A stretch of DNA of 9,110 nt from Pseudaeromonas sp041911695 (GTDB lineage: Bacteria > Pseudomonadota > Gammaproteobacteria > Enterobacterales > Aeromonadaceae), in assembly GCA_041911695.1 (NCBI GenBank), contig JAYROM010000200.1, positions 1 to 9,110 on the forward strand, read 5' to 3'. The translations under genes and the position numbers were made by a program. This document shows, one piece after another, positions 1 through 5,508 of the stretch (within the stretch, counting starts at the first letter, position 1; every line of letters starts with the position of its first letter). The notes under the pieces were generated by a model that did not search any database, had not been told where the DNA came from, and saw nothing but the letters and a program-made list of their open reading frames with translations.

Positions 1-331
1 CCTGGAACGCATCAGTACCAATCAGGTTGCTGGCCACCTGGCCGGTGATCGCCACCACCGGCACCGAGTCGAGCAGCGCGTCGGCCAGGCCAGTGACCAG
101 ATTGGTCGCCCCCGGGCCGGAGGTGGCGATACACACCCCGACCTGGCCGCTGCTGCGTGCGTAACCGATGGCGGCCATGGCGGCGCCCTGTTCGTGCCGG
201 CACAGCTGATGCGGAATACCGCCGTCATACAGTGCGTCGTAGACCGGCATGATGGCCCCGCCCGGATAACCAAACACCTGCGTCACCCCCTGCTGGTGCA
301 GGGCACTGACAATGTACTGAGCTCCATTCAT
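1..331 (-). CDS. ilvG: Acetolactate synthase large subunit, N-terminal part (runs off window)
   Basis: Catalytic subunit of acetohydroxyacid synthase, a ThDP- and FAD-dependent cytosolic enzyme. It condenses pyruvate with pyruvate or 2-oxobutyrate in the first shared step of valine, leucine and isoleucine synthesis. Only the first 110 codons are present. They show the ThDP-enzyme N-terminal PYR domain: MNGAQYIVSALHQQGV, the FGYPGGAIMPVYDAL segment at 20-34, RHEQGAAMAAIGYAR with the ThDP-activating glutamate at E47, and the TSGPGATNL motif at 70-78. The ATG at 331-329 is preceded by AGGA seven bases upstream. The attenuator and ilvL leader upstream identify it as ilvG of an ilvGMEDA-type operon rather than ilvB or ilvI. 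The rest of the operon lies left of the window. No frameshift is visible in the part seen. Confidence 0.95.
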   Translation of the reverse strand, partial: MNGAQYIVSALHQQGVTQVFGYPGGAIMPVYDALYDGGIPHQLCRHEQGAAMAAIGYARSSGQVGVCIATSGPGATNLVTGLADALLDSVPVVAITGQVASNLIGTDAFQ

Positions 332-366
332 AACCACTTCCTGCTATCGGGTCCGATCGATGGCTG

Positions 367-400
367 AAAAAAAACCCCCGGGGTGTGAGCCGCGGGGGTT
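367..400 (-). terminator. ilv operon attenuator terminator
   Basis: On the minus strand the arms AACCCCCG (400-393) and CGGGGGTT (380-373) form an 8-bp stem with a 12-nt loop, followed directly by eight T (374-367). It sits between the ilvL stop (426) and the ilvG start (331), the position of the E. coli ilvGMEDA attenuator, whose CCCCCG/CGGGGG plus T8 it closely resembles. The CCCGGGGCGCGG stretch inside ilvL (455-444) could compete for the 5' arm as an antiterminator; that pairing is an inference I did not fold. Confidence 0.92.
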
Positions 401-425
401 GTGTCTGCCGTGTGGATGTCATGCG

Positions 426-521
426 TCATCGTGCACCAGCGAACCGCGCCCCGGGTGGCGGAATAATCACCACCACCAGGCCGACGATAATAATGCTGAT
501 AATCACAGTTAGTTGCGTCAT
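426..521 (-). CDS. ilvL: ilv operon leader peptide (attenuation control)
   Basis: A 31-residue peptide, starting MTQLTVIISIII and ending in R31 with a TGA stop at 428-426. It holds 7 Ile, 5 Val and 2 Leu, with runs III (10-12) and VVVII (16-20) followed by PPPG, the same layout as the E. coli IlvL core VVVIIIPPCG. In the known mechanism, ribosomes stall at these codons when charged Ile-, Val- or Leu-tRNA is scarce, so an antiterminator forms and ilvG is transcribed. A GGTGG/CCACC pairing inside the coding sequence could act as the pause hairpin. The stop codon is 25 nt before the terminator stem. I see no convincing Shine-Dalgarno sequence before the ATG; the call rests on composition, homology to IlvL and position. 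Confidence 0.93.
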   Translation of the reverse strand: MTQLTVIISIIIVGLVVVIIPPPGARFAGAR

Positions 522-565
522 GGCAATCCGAAGAATCGGGTTCAAAATTGGCCGCTCTGGCGGCC

Positions 566-596
566 GCGTGCTCTACAACTAGCACGCCTGTTTTTT
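566..596 (+). terminator. Hairpin plus T-tract facing comM, upstream of ilvL
   Basis: Perfect 7-bp arms GCGTGCT (566-572) and AGCACGC (581-587) with an 8-nt loop are followed by CTG and six T (591-596) on the plus strand, the form of an intrinsic terminator. Just left of it, GCCGC/GCGGC (551-555 and 560-564) makes a second short hairpin. As a terminator it would stop antisense transcription leaving the ilvG/ilvL region before comM. On the minus strand it lies in or just upstream of the ilv leader RNA, so it could instead be a leader structure. Confidence 0.5.
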
Positions 597-681
597 GATT
601 GCAAACCTATTTTGCGTGACAAAGCGCCAAAATCCGTCAGCTGACAGGCTGATTTTCGGCATTAAACTCTACAACTCGCAC
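571..681 (+). repeat. Direct repeat CTCTACAACT(A/C)GCAC, two copies
   Basis: CTCTACAACT occurs at 571-580 and 667-676 in the same orientation, each followed by AGCAC or CGCAC, so 14 of 15 bases match at a 96-bp offset. The first copy spans the loop of the hairpin at 566-587; the second lies 36 bp before the comM ribosome binding site. In addition, CTCTGGCGG (555-563) recurs inverted as CCGCCAGAG (684-692). The function is unknown; paired regulator sites or a small duplication are both possible. Confidence 0.5.
636..668 (+). promoter_or_regulatory. Candidate comM promoter with overlapping 10-bp palindrome
   Basis: CTGACA (641-646) and TAAACT (663-668), spaced 16 bp, form a plausible sigma70 -35/-10 pair about 50 bp upstream of the comM ATG. 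The perfect palindrome GTCAGCTGAC (636-645) overlaps the -35 element and could be an operator. The match is moderate. I found no convincing minus-strand promoter for ilvL in 522-717, although one must lie there or further upstream. Confidence 0.35.
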
Positions 682-717
682 AACCGCCAGAGTGAAACAC
701 TGCAAAGAGGATGTTTC

Positions 718-2241
718 ATGTCATTAGCTGTCGTTTTCAGCCGGGCCTGTCTGGGTATCGATGCACCGCTCATCCGGGTCGAGGTGCATATCACCAACGG
801 TCTGCCCGCCTTTTCCATCGTCGGCCTGCCGGAAGCCTCGGTCAAAGAGGCGCGCGAGCGGGTGCGCAGTGCCCTGCTCACCGGCCAGTTCACCTTTCCG
901 GCGGCACGTATCACCGTCAATCTGGCACCGGCCGATCTGCCCAAAGAGGGGGGCCGCTTCGATGTCGCCATCGCCCTCGGCATTCTGGCCGCCTCGCGCC
1001 AGATCCCGGCCGAGGCGCTGGAGGGTTGCGAGTTTCTGGGCGAGCTGGCCTTAGGTGGCGAGCTACGCGGGGTGATCGGCGCCCTGCCAGCGGTACTCGC
1101 CGCGCGCACTGCCGGCCGCCGCCTGCTCCTCCCCGCCGATAACGCCAGCGAGGGCGGGCTGATCGACGGCGCCGAAGTCTATACCTGCGACCATCTGCTT
1201 ACCCTGACCGCCTGGCTGCTCGGACAGACAACCCTGCCGCGCGCCACCCCGCCCGCCGACCTGAGCCTATCAACCGACGGGCCGGATCTGCAGGATGTGA
1301 TCGGCCAGCAGACCGGCAAACGGGCGCTGGAGATCGCCGCCAGCGGCCAGCACCATCTGTTGTTGCTTGGCCCACCCGGAACTGGCAAAAGCATGTTGGC
1401 GAGCCGGCTGCCCGGCATCTTGCCGCCGCTCAGCCAGGAGGAGGCCCAAGCCTCCGCCGCCATCCATTCGATCAGCGGTCAGCAGCGCGACTGGGCACGC
1501 TGGTATCAACGGCCATTCCGTGCCCCGCACCACAGCGCCTCGACGGTGGCCCTGGTCGGCGGCGGCTCGCACCCCAAACCCGGTGAAATCTCGCTCGCCC
1601 ACCATGGCCTGCTGTTTCTCGACGAGTTGCCAGAGTTCGAGCGCAAAGTGCTCGACTCCCTGCGCGAGCCGCTGGAGACCGGGCAAATCACCATCTCGCG
1701 CGCCGCACGCAAGGTCGAATTCCCTGCCGGCTTTCAGCTGATTGGCGCCATGAACCCCAGCCCATGCGGCCACAGTGACGGCCCGCATCAGCGCGCCTCG
1801 AATGAGCAGATCCAGCGCTATCTGAGCCGGTTGTCCGGCCCGTTTCTTGACCGCTTTGATTTGACAGTGGAGATCCCGTTGCTGCCGCCCGGCAGTCTGT
1901 CGACGACACCGGCGCGCGGCGAGCCGAGTGCGGTGGTCGCCGCCCGCGTGCAACGCACCCGTGACCGCCAACTGGCGCGCAGTGGTAAGCTGAATGCCGC
2001 CCTCAGCAGCCGCGAAATCGAGCAGGTATGCGCACTCGGCCAGCGTGATGCGCAATTTCTGGAAGAGGCAATCACCCGGTTGGGCCTGTCGTTGCGGGCC
2101 TGGCACAAGATCCTGCGCGTGGCGCGCACCCTGGCGGATATGGCCGAGGCGCCGCAAATTCAGCGCCCGCATCTGGCCGAGGCGCTGCTCTATCGGGCCA
2201 TGGATCGCCTGCTACAGCGCCTGCAACGTCCCGGCGTCTAA
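718..2241 (+). CDS. comM: ComM/YifB family AAA+ ATPase, transformation branch-migration helicase
   Basis: A 507-residue protein, matching the usual ComM/YifB length of about 506-509. In naturally transformable bacteria ComM is a hexameric helicase that extends the joint between incoming single-stranded DNA and the chromosome after RecA strand invasion. The N-terminal Lon-like/ChlI-type domain covers about 1-165 (MSLAVVFSRACLGIDAP, VGLPEASVKEARERVRSAL). The Mg-chelatase-type AAA+ core begins near 190, with Walker A GPPGTGKS at 218-225, RAPHHSAS, Walker B LLFLDE at 298-303 (D302, E303), GAMNPSPCG near 344-351 and the SGPFLDRFDL segment. A C-terminal helical domain ends near 500. The ATG at 718 has AGAGG seven bases upstream; a TTG extension to 595 is unlikely. 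It is divergent from ilvL as in E. coli, where yifB neighbours ilvL. The chromosome may thus encode competence, but no other competence gene is in the window. Confidence 0.95.
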   Translation: MSLAVVFSRACLGIDAPLIRVEVHITNGLPAFSIVGLPEASVKEARERVRSALLTGQFTFPAARITVNLAPADLPKEGGRFDVAIALGILAASRQIPAEALEGCEFLGELALGGELRGVIGALPAVLAARTAGRRLLLPADNASEGGLIDGAEVYTCDHLLTLTAWLLGQTTLPRATPPADLSLSTDGPDLQDVIGQQTGKRALEIAASGQHHLLLLGPPGTGKSMLASRLPGILPPLSQEEAQASAAIHSISGQQRDWARWYQRPFRAPHHSASTVALVGGGSHPKPGEISLAHHGLLFLDELPEFERKVLDSLREPLETGQITISRAARKVEFPAGFQLIGAMNPSPCGHSDGPHQRASNEQIQRYLSRLSGPFLDRFDLTVEIPLLPPGSLSTTPARGEPSAVVAARVQRTRDRQLARSGKLNAALSSREIEQVCALGQRDAQFLEEAITRLGLSLRAWHKILRVARTLADMAEAPQIQRPHLAEALLYRAMDRLLQRLQRPGV

Positions 2242-2314
2242 GCCGGATCATGGCTCAGCGCGTTCGGCCCTGCTATCATGCGCGCACTTTTTTTAGCCGG
2301 TGGCCCGACCTTCC
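2242..2314 (+). promoter_or_regulatory. comM-yihG intergenic region, possible promoter
   Basis: A 73-bp gap. TATCAT at 2274-2279 is a good -10 match, but I see no clear -35 at the right distance. GCGCG (2258-2262) could pair weakly with CGCGC (2281-2285) ahead of seven T (2288-2294), so a weak terminator for comM is an alternative reading. Either way, the acyltransferase genes may be partly independent of comM. Confidence 0.3.
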
Positions 2315-3211
2315 ATGCCGAGATGTTTTAGCCAGACCCTGCGTGGCGTGACCAGCTTGTTGCTGATGCTCAGCAATACCCTGTTCTGGTTCGTGCCGAT
2401 CTGCTGCCTGGCGATCACCAAACTGCCCGCCTGGCCGGCCTCACGGCGCTGGTGCAGCCGCTGGCTGGACTGGTGTGCCAGTGGCTGGATCAGTGTCAAT
2501 AACCTGATCCAGCACGGGTTGCGCCTGGGGCGCGTGCAGGTGGTCGGAGTGGACAAACTGTCGCAGAAAGAATGGTATATGGTGATCGCGAATCATCAGT
2601 CCTGGGTCGACATCCTGGTACTGCAGCGCGTGCTTAACCACCGCATCCCGTTCCTCAAGTTTTTTTTGAAGAAAGAGCTGATCTGGGTGCCCCTGCTGGG
2701 GCTCGCCTGGTGGGCACTCGACTTTCCGTTCATGCGTCGCTATTCAGCGCGGGTTCTGCAGCGTCATCCGCATCTGCGCGGTCAGGACATCGAGACCACC
2801 CGCCGGGCCTGCGCGAAGTTTCGCGACATGCCGGTCAGCATCATGAACTTTGTCGAAGGCACGCGCTACACCGCGGCCAAACACCGCAACCAAGGCTCGC
2901 CATTCAGCCATTTGCTGAAACCGCGCGCCGGCGGCATCGCCTTTACCCTCGGGGCCATGGGCGATCAGCTGCACCGGTTGCTTGACGTCACCATCTGCTA
3001 TCCACAAGGCGCCCCCAGCTTCTGGGATTTCTTGTGCGGCAAGGTGCGCGATATCCGCGTTCACGTCGACATACTGCCCATTGGCGAGGAGCTGAAGGGT
3101 GACTACTTCAACAATGCGTCGTTCCAGCACAGCTTCCAGCAGTGGCTGAATGATCGGTGGCGTGCCAAAGATCATCAGTTGCAGACGTGGCTGAGCCGGG
3201 AATCGTCCTGA
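2315..3211 (+). CDS. yihG: YihG-type 1-acylglycerol-3-phosphate acyltransferase, first copy
   Basis: An inner-membrane acyltransferase of the PlsC/LPLAT superfamily, closest to E. coli YihG (310 residues), which acylates lysophosphatidic acid at sn-2. This copy is 298 residues from the ATG at 2315. A hydrophobic N-terminal segment (about 12-38) should anchor it. The catalytic HX4D motif is H94-QSWV-D99, then FLKFFLKKELIWVPLLG (113-129), WALDFPFMRRYS (133-144) and the glycerol-phosphate-binding FVEGTR block at 179-184. The C-terminal GDYFNN and FQQWLND segments also match YihG. The start is uncertain: an in-frame GTG at 2300 adds five residues and neither site has a good Shine-Dalgarno. It ends 17 bp before a second yihG, its paralogue. 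This copy looks more diverged from E. coli YihG than the second one, for example WWALDF where the other has CWGLDM. Confidence 0.88.
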   Translation: MPRCFSQTLRGVTSLLLMLSNTLFWFVPICCLAITKLPAWPASRRWCSRWLDWCASGWISVNNLIQHGLRLGRVQVVGVDKLSQKEWYMVIANHQSWVDILVLQRVLNHRIPFLKFFLKKELIWVPLLGLAWWALDFPFMRRYSARVLQRHPHLRGQDIETTRRACAKFRDMPVSIMNFVEGTRYTAAKHRNQGSPFSHLLKPRAGGIAFTLGAMGDQLHRLLDVTICYPQGAPSFWDFLCGKVRDIRVHVDILPIGEELKGDYFNNASFQHSFQQWLNDRWRAKDHQLQTWLSRESS

Positions 3212-3228
3212 GTGCAGAACAGAAACTT

Positions 3229-4149
3229 ATGCTGTCCTTTCTTCCTGCGCCCCTGGTGGCTTTTGTAAGCGTTGTCATGACCGTGCTCAACACGGCGATT
3301 GTCTCGCTGCTGATTTTTACCGTGTCGCTGTTCAAGCTGGCGCTGCCGATACCGCCGCTACGCCGCGCACTGACCCGCCTTAATAACTGCTTCATGCAGG
3401 GCTGGTTGGTCGGCAATGCCTGGATACTACGACTGGCCAACCGCGTGGAGTGGGAGATCACCGATCTGACCACCCTCAACCCACATGGCTGGCACCTGAT
3501 CGTCTGCAACCATGTCAGCTGGACCGATATCGTCATCCTCGGCGATCTGTTCCGCCGCCGACTGCCGTCGCCCAAGTTCTTCCTCAAGTATGAGCTGCTG
3601 TACGTGCCATTTGTCGGCCTGGCCTGCTGGGGGCTGGATATGCCGTTCATGCGCCGCTATGACCGCCACTATCTGCTCAAACACCCGGAGCTGCGCGGCA
3701 AGGATGTCGAGACCACCCGCAAGGCCTGCGCGCGCTTTAGCGATGCGCCGACCACGGTGATCAACTTTGTCGAGGGCACCCGGTTTACTGCGGAGAAGGC
3801 CCGCGAGGCGCGCTCGCCGTATCAGCATCTGATGCAACCCAAGGCCGCCGGCCTGTCGCTGGCACTGGCCGGGATGGGCGAGCAGTTCGAGAAGATCATC
3901 AATGTCACGCTGGATTATCCGGACAGCCCGGTCGAGCCGTTCCGCGATCTGCTCTGCGGCCGGATGCGCCGCATCCGCGTGCGTATCGAGGAGATTGCCA
4001 TCACCCCGGACCTGCGCGGTGACTACGTCAACGACAAGCAGTTCAAACGCCAGTTCCAGCTGTGGCTGAATGGGGTGTGGCAGGAAAAAGACCAGCATCT
4101 GGCGGCAATGCGTGGCGAGATGGCCCCCGCCGCCGTCGTCAACGATTAG
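3229..4149 (+). CDS. yihG: YihG-type 1-acylglycerol-3-phosphate acyltransferase, second copy
   Basis: A 306-residue paralogue of the preceding gene and the closer match to E. coli YihG. It has a hydrophobic anchor at about 8-40 ending in LALPIPPLRR, the HX4D motif H95-VSWT-D100, FFLKYELLYVPFVGLACW (117-134), LDMPFMRRYDR, LRGKDVETTRKACARF (155-170), NFVEGTRFTAEK (179-190) and a C-terminal GDYVNDKQFKRQFQLWLNG. The expected role is sn-2 acylation of lysophosphatidic acid in phospholipid synthesis or remodelling at the inner membrane. The ATG at 3229 is 17 bp after the first copy's stop, and with little Shine-Dalgarno it probably depends on translational coupling. The frame is open back to 3157, but that would overlap the first copy and add nothing family-like. 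In E. coli yihG also lies close to dsbA and srkA, so the locus is conserved and the duplication is the difference. Confidence 0.92.
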   Translation: MLSFLPAPLVAFVSVVMTVLNTAIVSLLIFTVSLFKLALPIPPLRRALTRLNNCFMQGWLVGNAWILRLANRVEWEITDLTTLNPHGWHLIVCNHVSWTDIVILGDLFRRRLPSPKFFLKYELLYVPFVGLACWGLDMPFMRRYDRHYLLKHPELRGKDVETTRKACARFSDAPTTVINFVEGTRFTAEKAREARSPYQHLMQPKAAGLSLALAGMGEQFEKIINVTLDYPDSPVEPFRDLLCGRMRRIRVRIEEIAITPDLRGDYVNDKQFKRQFQLWLNGVWQEKDQHLAAMRGEMAPAAVVND

Positions 4150-4174
4150 TCGCGCGGCCGACCCATCACCGGAT

Positions 4175-4200
4175 AACGGGTAGCCCGCGCGCTACCCGTT
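4175..4200. terminator. Bidirectional terminator hairpin between converging genes
   Basis: AACGGGTAGC (4175-4184) and GCTACCCGTT (4191-4200) form a perfect 10-bp stem with the 6-nt loop CCGCGC. It lies between the yihG stop (4149) and the stop of the oppositely oriented DUF523 gene (4220). The T-tract is short and interrupted on both sides. Shared termination of both units is the natural reading of the position. Confidence 0.7.
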
Positions 4201-4219
4201 CTGTTCTCTGCCGCCCGCG

Positions 4220-4696
4220 TTAGCGGCGTTCTGCGGCACACAACGCCTGCCAGGCCACCAGCAACTGAGGCCAGCGCGCTTCGGAGTAGACCGCAATGCC
4301 CGCTGCGCGCAGCAGGCGGGTGGTCATCCCCTCGCCCGGTATGCGCCGTCCGGCAAAATGGCCATCGTAAATCACCCCGCTACCGCACGACGGACTGCCC
4401 TCCTTGAGCAGGGCAATACGGATATCGTGCTGCCGGCATGGCGCCAGCGCCTGTTCAGCGCCGCGGGCAAACGCCGCAGTGACCTCCTCGCCATGCACGG
4501 TCAGGATGCGACCATCCGGCTGGCACTCCGCCGGTGGTCGCGGTACCGGCAAGCCCCCCGCTACCTCGGGGCAACAGGGAACCACCCACCCGGCTTGTTG
4601 CCAGGCCAACAATTCGGCGAACGGCAGCGGTTTGCTGGCGCCGTCGTAACGCACCGCCTGACCGAGCAGGCAGCCACTGACCAGGATCTTCGGCAT
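4220..4696 (-). CDS. DUF523 protein, TudS-like [4Fe-4S] desulfidase candidate
   Basis: A 158-residue DUF523-family protein. The characterised member TudS is a thiouracil desulfidase that uses a [4Fe-4S] cluster held by three cysteines to remove sulfur from 2-thiouracil. Here the family blocks are VSGCLLGQAVRYDG (6-19, C9), VPCCPEVAGGLPVPRPPAEC (39-58, with C41/C42 and E44) and LKEGSPSCGSGVIYDG (97-112, with S101, S103 and C104), then GEGMTTRLLRAAGI and a YSEARW ending. Three candidate cluster cysteines (C9, C41 or C42, C104) and the conserved glutamate are all present, so the protein looks intact. The cytosolic role is inferred; a real substrate such as a damaged or thiolated pyrimidine is not shown. 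The ATG at 4696 has a purine-rich AGAGGGGG upstream; the frame is open to 4762 but runs into the terminator. It lies after dsbA and its terminator, and I see no clear promoter of its own. Confidence 0.85.
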   Translation of the reverse strand: MPKILVSGCLLGQAVRYDGASKPLPFAELLAWQQAGWVVPCCPEVAGGLPVPRPPAECQPDGRILTVHGEEVTAAFARGAEQALAPCRQHDIRIALLKEGSPSCGSGVIYDGHFAGRRIPGEGMTTRLLRAAGIAVYSEARWPQLLVAWQALCAAERR

Positions 4697-4734
4697 CGGA
4701 TGCGCCCCCTCTTCTACACTGCAACCACGCAATG

Positions 4735-4759
4735 AAAACGGGGAGCCGTGGCTCCCCGT
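4735..4759 (-). terminator. Intrinsic terminator downstream of dsbA
   Basis: On the minus strand ACGGGGAGCC (4759-4750) and GGCTCCCCGT (4747-4738) form a perfect 10-bp stem with only two bases between the arms, followed by four T (4738-4735). It lies 45 bp after the dsbA stop and 38 bp before the DUF523 start. It probably ends most dsbA transcripts, and the DUF523 gene would depend on read-through or an unseen promoter. Confidence 0.75.
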
Positions 4760-4790
4760 CAATATTGACTGTTATCGGCTGTTATCGGCT
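4758..4790. repeat. 12-bp palindrome and tandem decamer after dsbA
   Basis: GTCAATATTGAC (4758-4769) is a perfect palindrome sharing its first two bases with the terminator stem. Two bases further, GTTATCGGCT occurs twice head to tail (4771-4780, 4781-4790). The elements fill the dsbA-terminator gap. The palindrome could be a regulator site; the decamer pair may just be slippage. Confidence 0.5.
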
Positions 4791-4804
4791 ATGCCGCTAC
4801 CGGC

Positions 4805-5413
4805 TCAGTCTTTCTTGTCGAGCAGGAACTGTACCAGCGCCTTGTACTCGTCAAAGCTCTTCAGCGATTCGGTCTTGATCAGGTACTTGCCGTTAACCAC
4901 GGTCGACGGTACGCCGGTGATGCCCAGGGTTTCCATATTGCGGTCATACTGTGCCACTTCACCGGTCACCGCAAAGCTGTCCACCGCGCCGTCATAGTCG
5001 CTGGCCTTGGCCCCAGCCTTCTCGAACATCGCCTTGATGTCGTCACGGCTCTGCGGCAGCTTGCGCTCTTCCTGCAGGGTGCGGAACGCCACCGGGCTGA
5101 ACGCCTCTTCAACGTTCAGCAGCTTGGCCACCGCATAGGCACGCTGCATTTCCGGCCCCATCTTGCCCCCGAGGAACTTCACCGGCGAACGCTTGAAGGT
5201 GACATCCTTGGACAGCGACGCCTTCAGCTCACCGATCACCGGTTCAAACTGGTAGCAGTGCGGACAAAAATAGGAGAAAAACTCAGTCACTTCCGGCTTG
5301 GCCGAGGCGGCCTGGCGAACTACGGTGTAGTTCTCGCCTTCCTTGAACAGCGGCGCGGCGTGGACAAGGGAGGTCATCAGAAGACCCGCCAACAACATCA
5401 TCATTTTCTTCAT
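4805..5413 (-). CDS. dsbA: Periplasmic thiol:disulfide oxidoreductase DsbA
   Basis: A 202-residue precursor that introduces disulfide bonds into exported proteins and is re-oxidised by DsbB in the inner membrane. The Sec signal peptide is residues 1-19 (MKKMMMLLAGLLMTSLVHA, cut before APLF). The thioredoxin-like fold shows FFSYFCPHCYQF with the active-site pair C50-C53 in the typical DsbA CPHC form, a helical insertion in the middle, and the cis-proline loop GVPST with P169 near the end. Nothing essential is missing. The ATG at 5413 has AGGA six bases upstream; an open-frame extension to 5500 would bury the signal peptide and is rejected. It follows srkA as in E. coli, after a 77-bp gap, with a promoter of its own across the srkA end and a terminator after the stop. 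In E. coli the srkA-dsbA unit is induced by the Cpx envelope-stress system; I saw no clear CpxR box here. Confidence 0.97.
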   Translation of the reverse strand: MKKMMMLLAGLLMTSLVHAAPLFKEGENYTVVRQAASAKPEVTEFFSYFCPHCYQFEPVIGELKASLSKDVTFKRSPVKFLGGKMGPEMQRAYAVAKLLNVEEAFSPVAFRTLQEERKLPQSRDDIKAMFEKAGAKASDYDGAVDSFAVTGEVAQYDRNMETLGITGVPSTVVNGKYLIKTESLKSFDEYKALVQFLLDKKD

Positions 5414-5480
5414 GGTGATTCCTGTTCTGCTACTAAAAGGAGACCGGCCAACGCGGCGCGGACATGGACGAAGGCGACAG

Positions 5481-5508
5481 ACTATAGCGCTCAGCCCCAA
5501 GGCGTCAA
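5481..5508 (-). promoter_or_regulatory. dsbA promoter overlapping the 3' end of srkA
   Basis: On the minus strand TTGACG (5508-5503), a 16-bp spacer and TATAGT (5486-5481) give a sigma70 promoter with five of six matches in each element. The spacer contains the srkA stop codon. Transcription would start near 5474 and give dsbA a leader of about 60 nt, so dsbA can be expressed without the upstream operon. It is the best promoter match I found in the window. Confidence 0.7.

Noticed and set aside
566..587. tRNA-like D-arm AGTTGTAGAGC on the minus strand
   Set aside because: Only the D-arm resembles a tRNA; no acceptor stem, 7-nt anticodon loop or T-arm can be built around it.
599..604. TTGCAA as -35 of an ilv promoter with TAGTTG as -10
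   Set aside because: The spacing is right (17 bp) but the -10 matches in only two positions.
595..717. TTG-initiated N-terminal extension of comM by 41 residues
   Set aside because: No ribosome binding site, the added residues do not resemble ComM, and the ATG at 718 has AGAGG at good spacing and gives the family length.
1270..2172. Long open frame antisense to comM
   Set aside because: A GC-rich shadow of a well-supported gene, with no recognisable domain or start signal.
2300..2314. GTG start for the first yihG
   Set aside because: No Shine-Dalgarno and only five extra residues; kept as an alternative, not the main call.
3427..4098. 223-residue open frame antisense to the second yihG
   Set aside because: Shadow frame; no ribosome binding site or domain.
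5414..5500. Longer dsbA start giving 231 residues
   Set aside because: It would place 29 Arg-rich residues before a clear signal peptide; the ATG at 5413 has a good Shine-Dalgarno.
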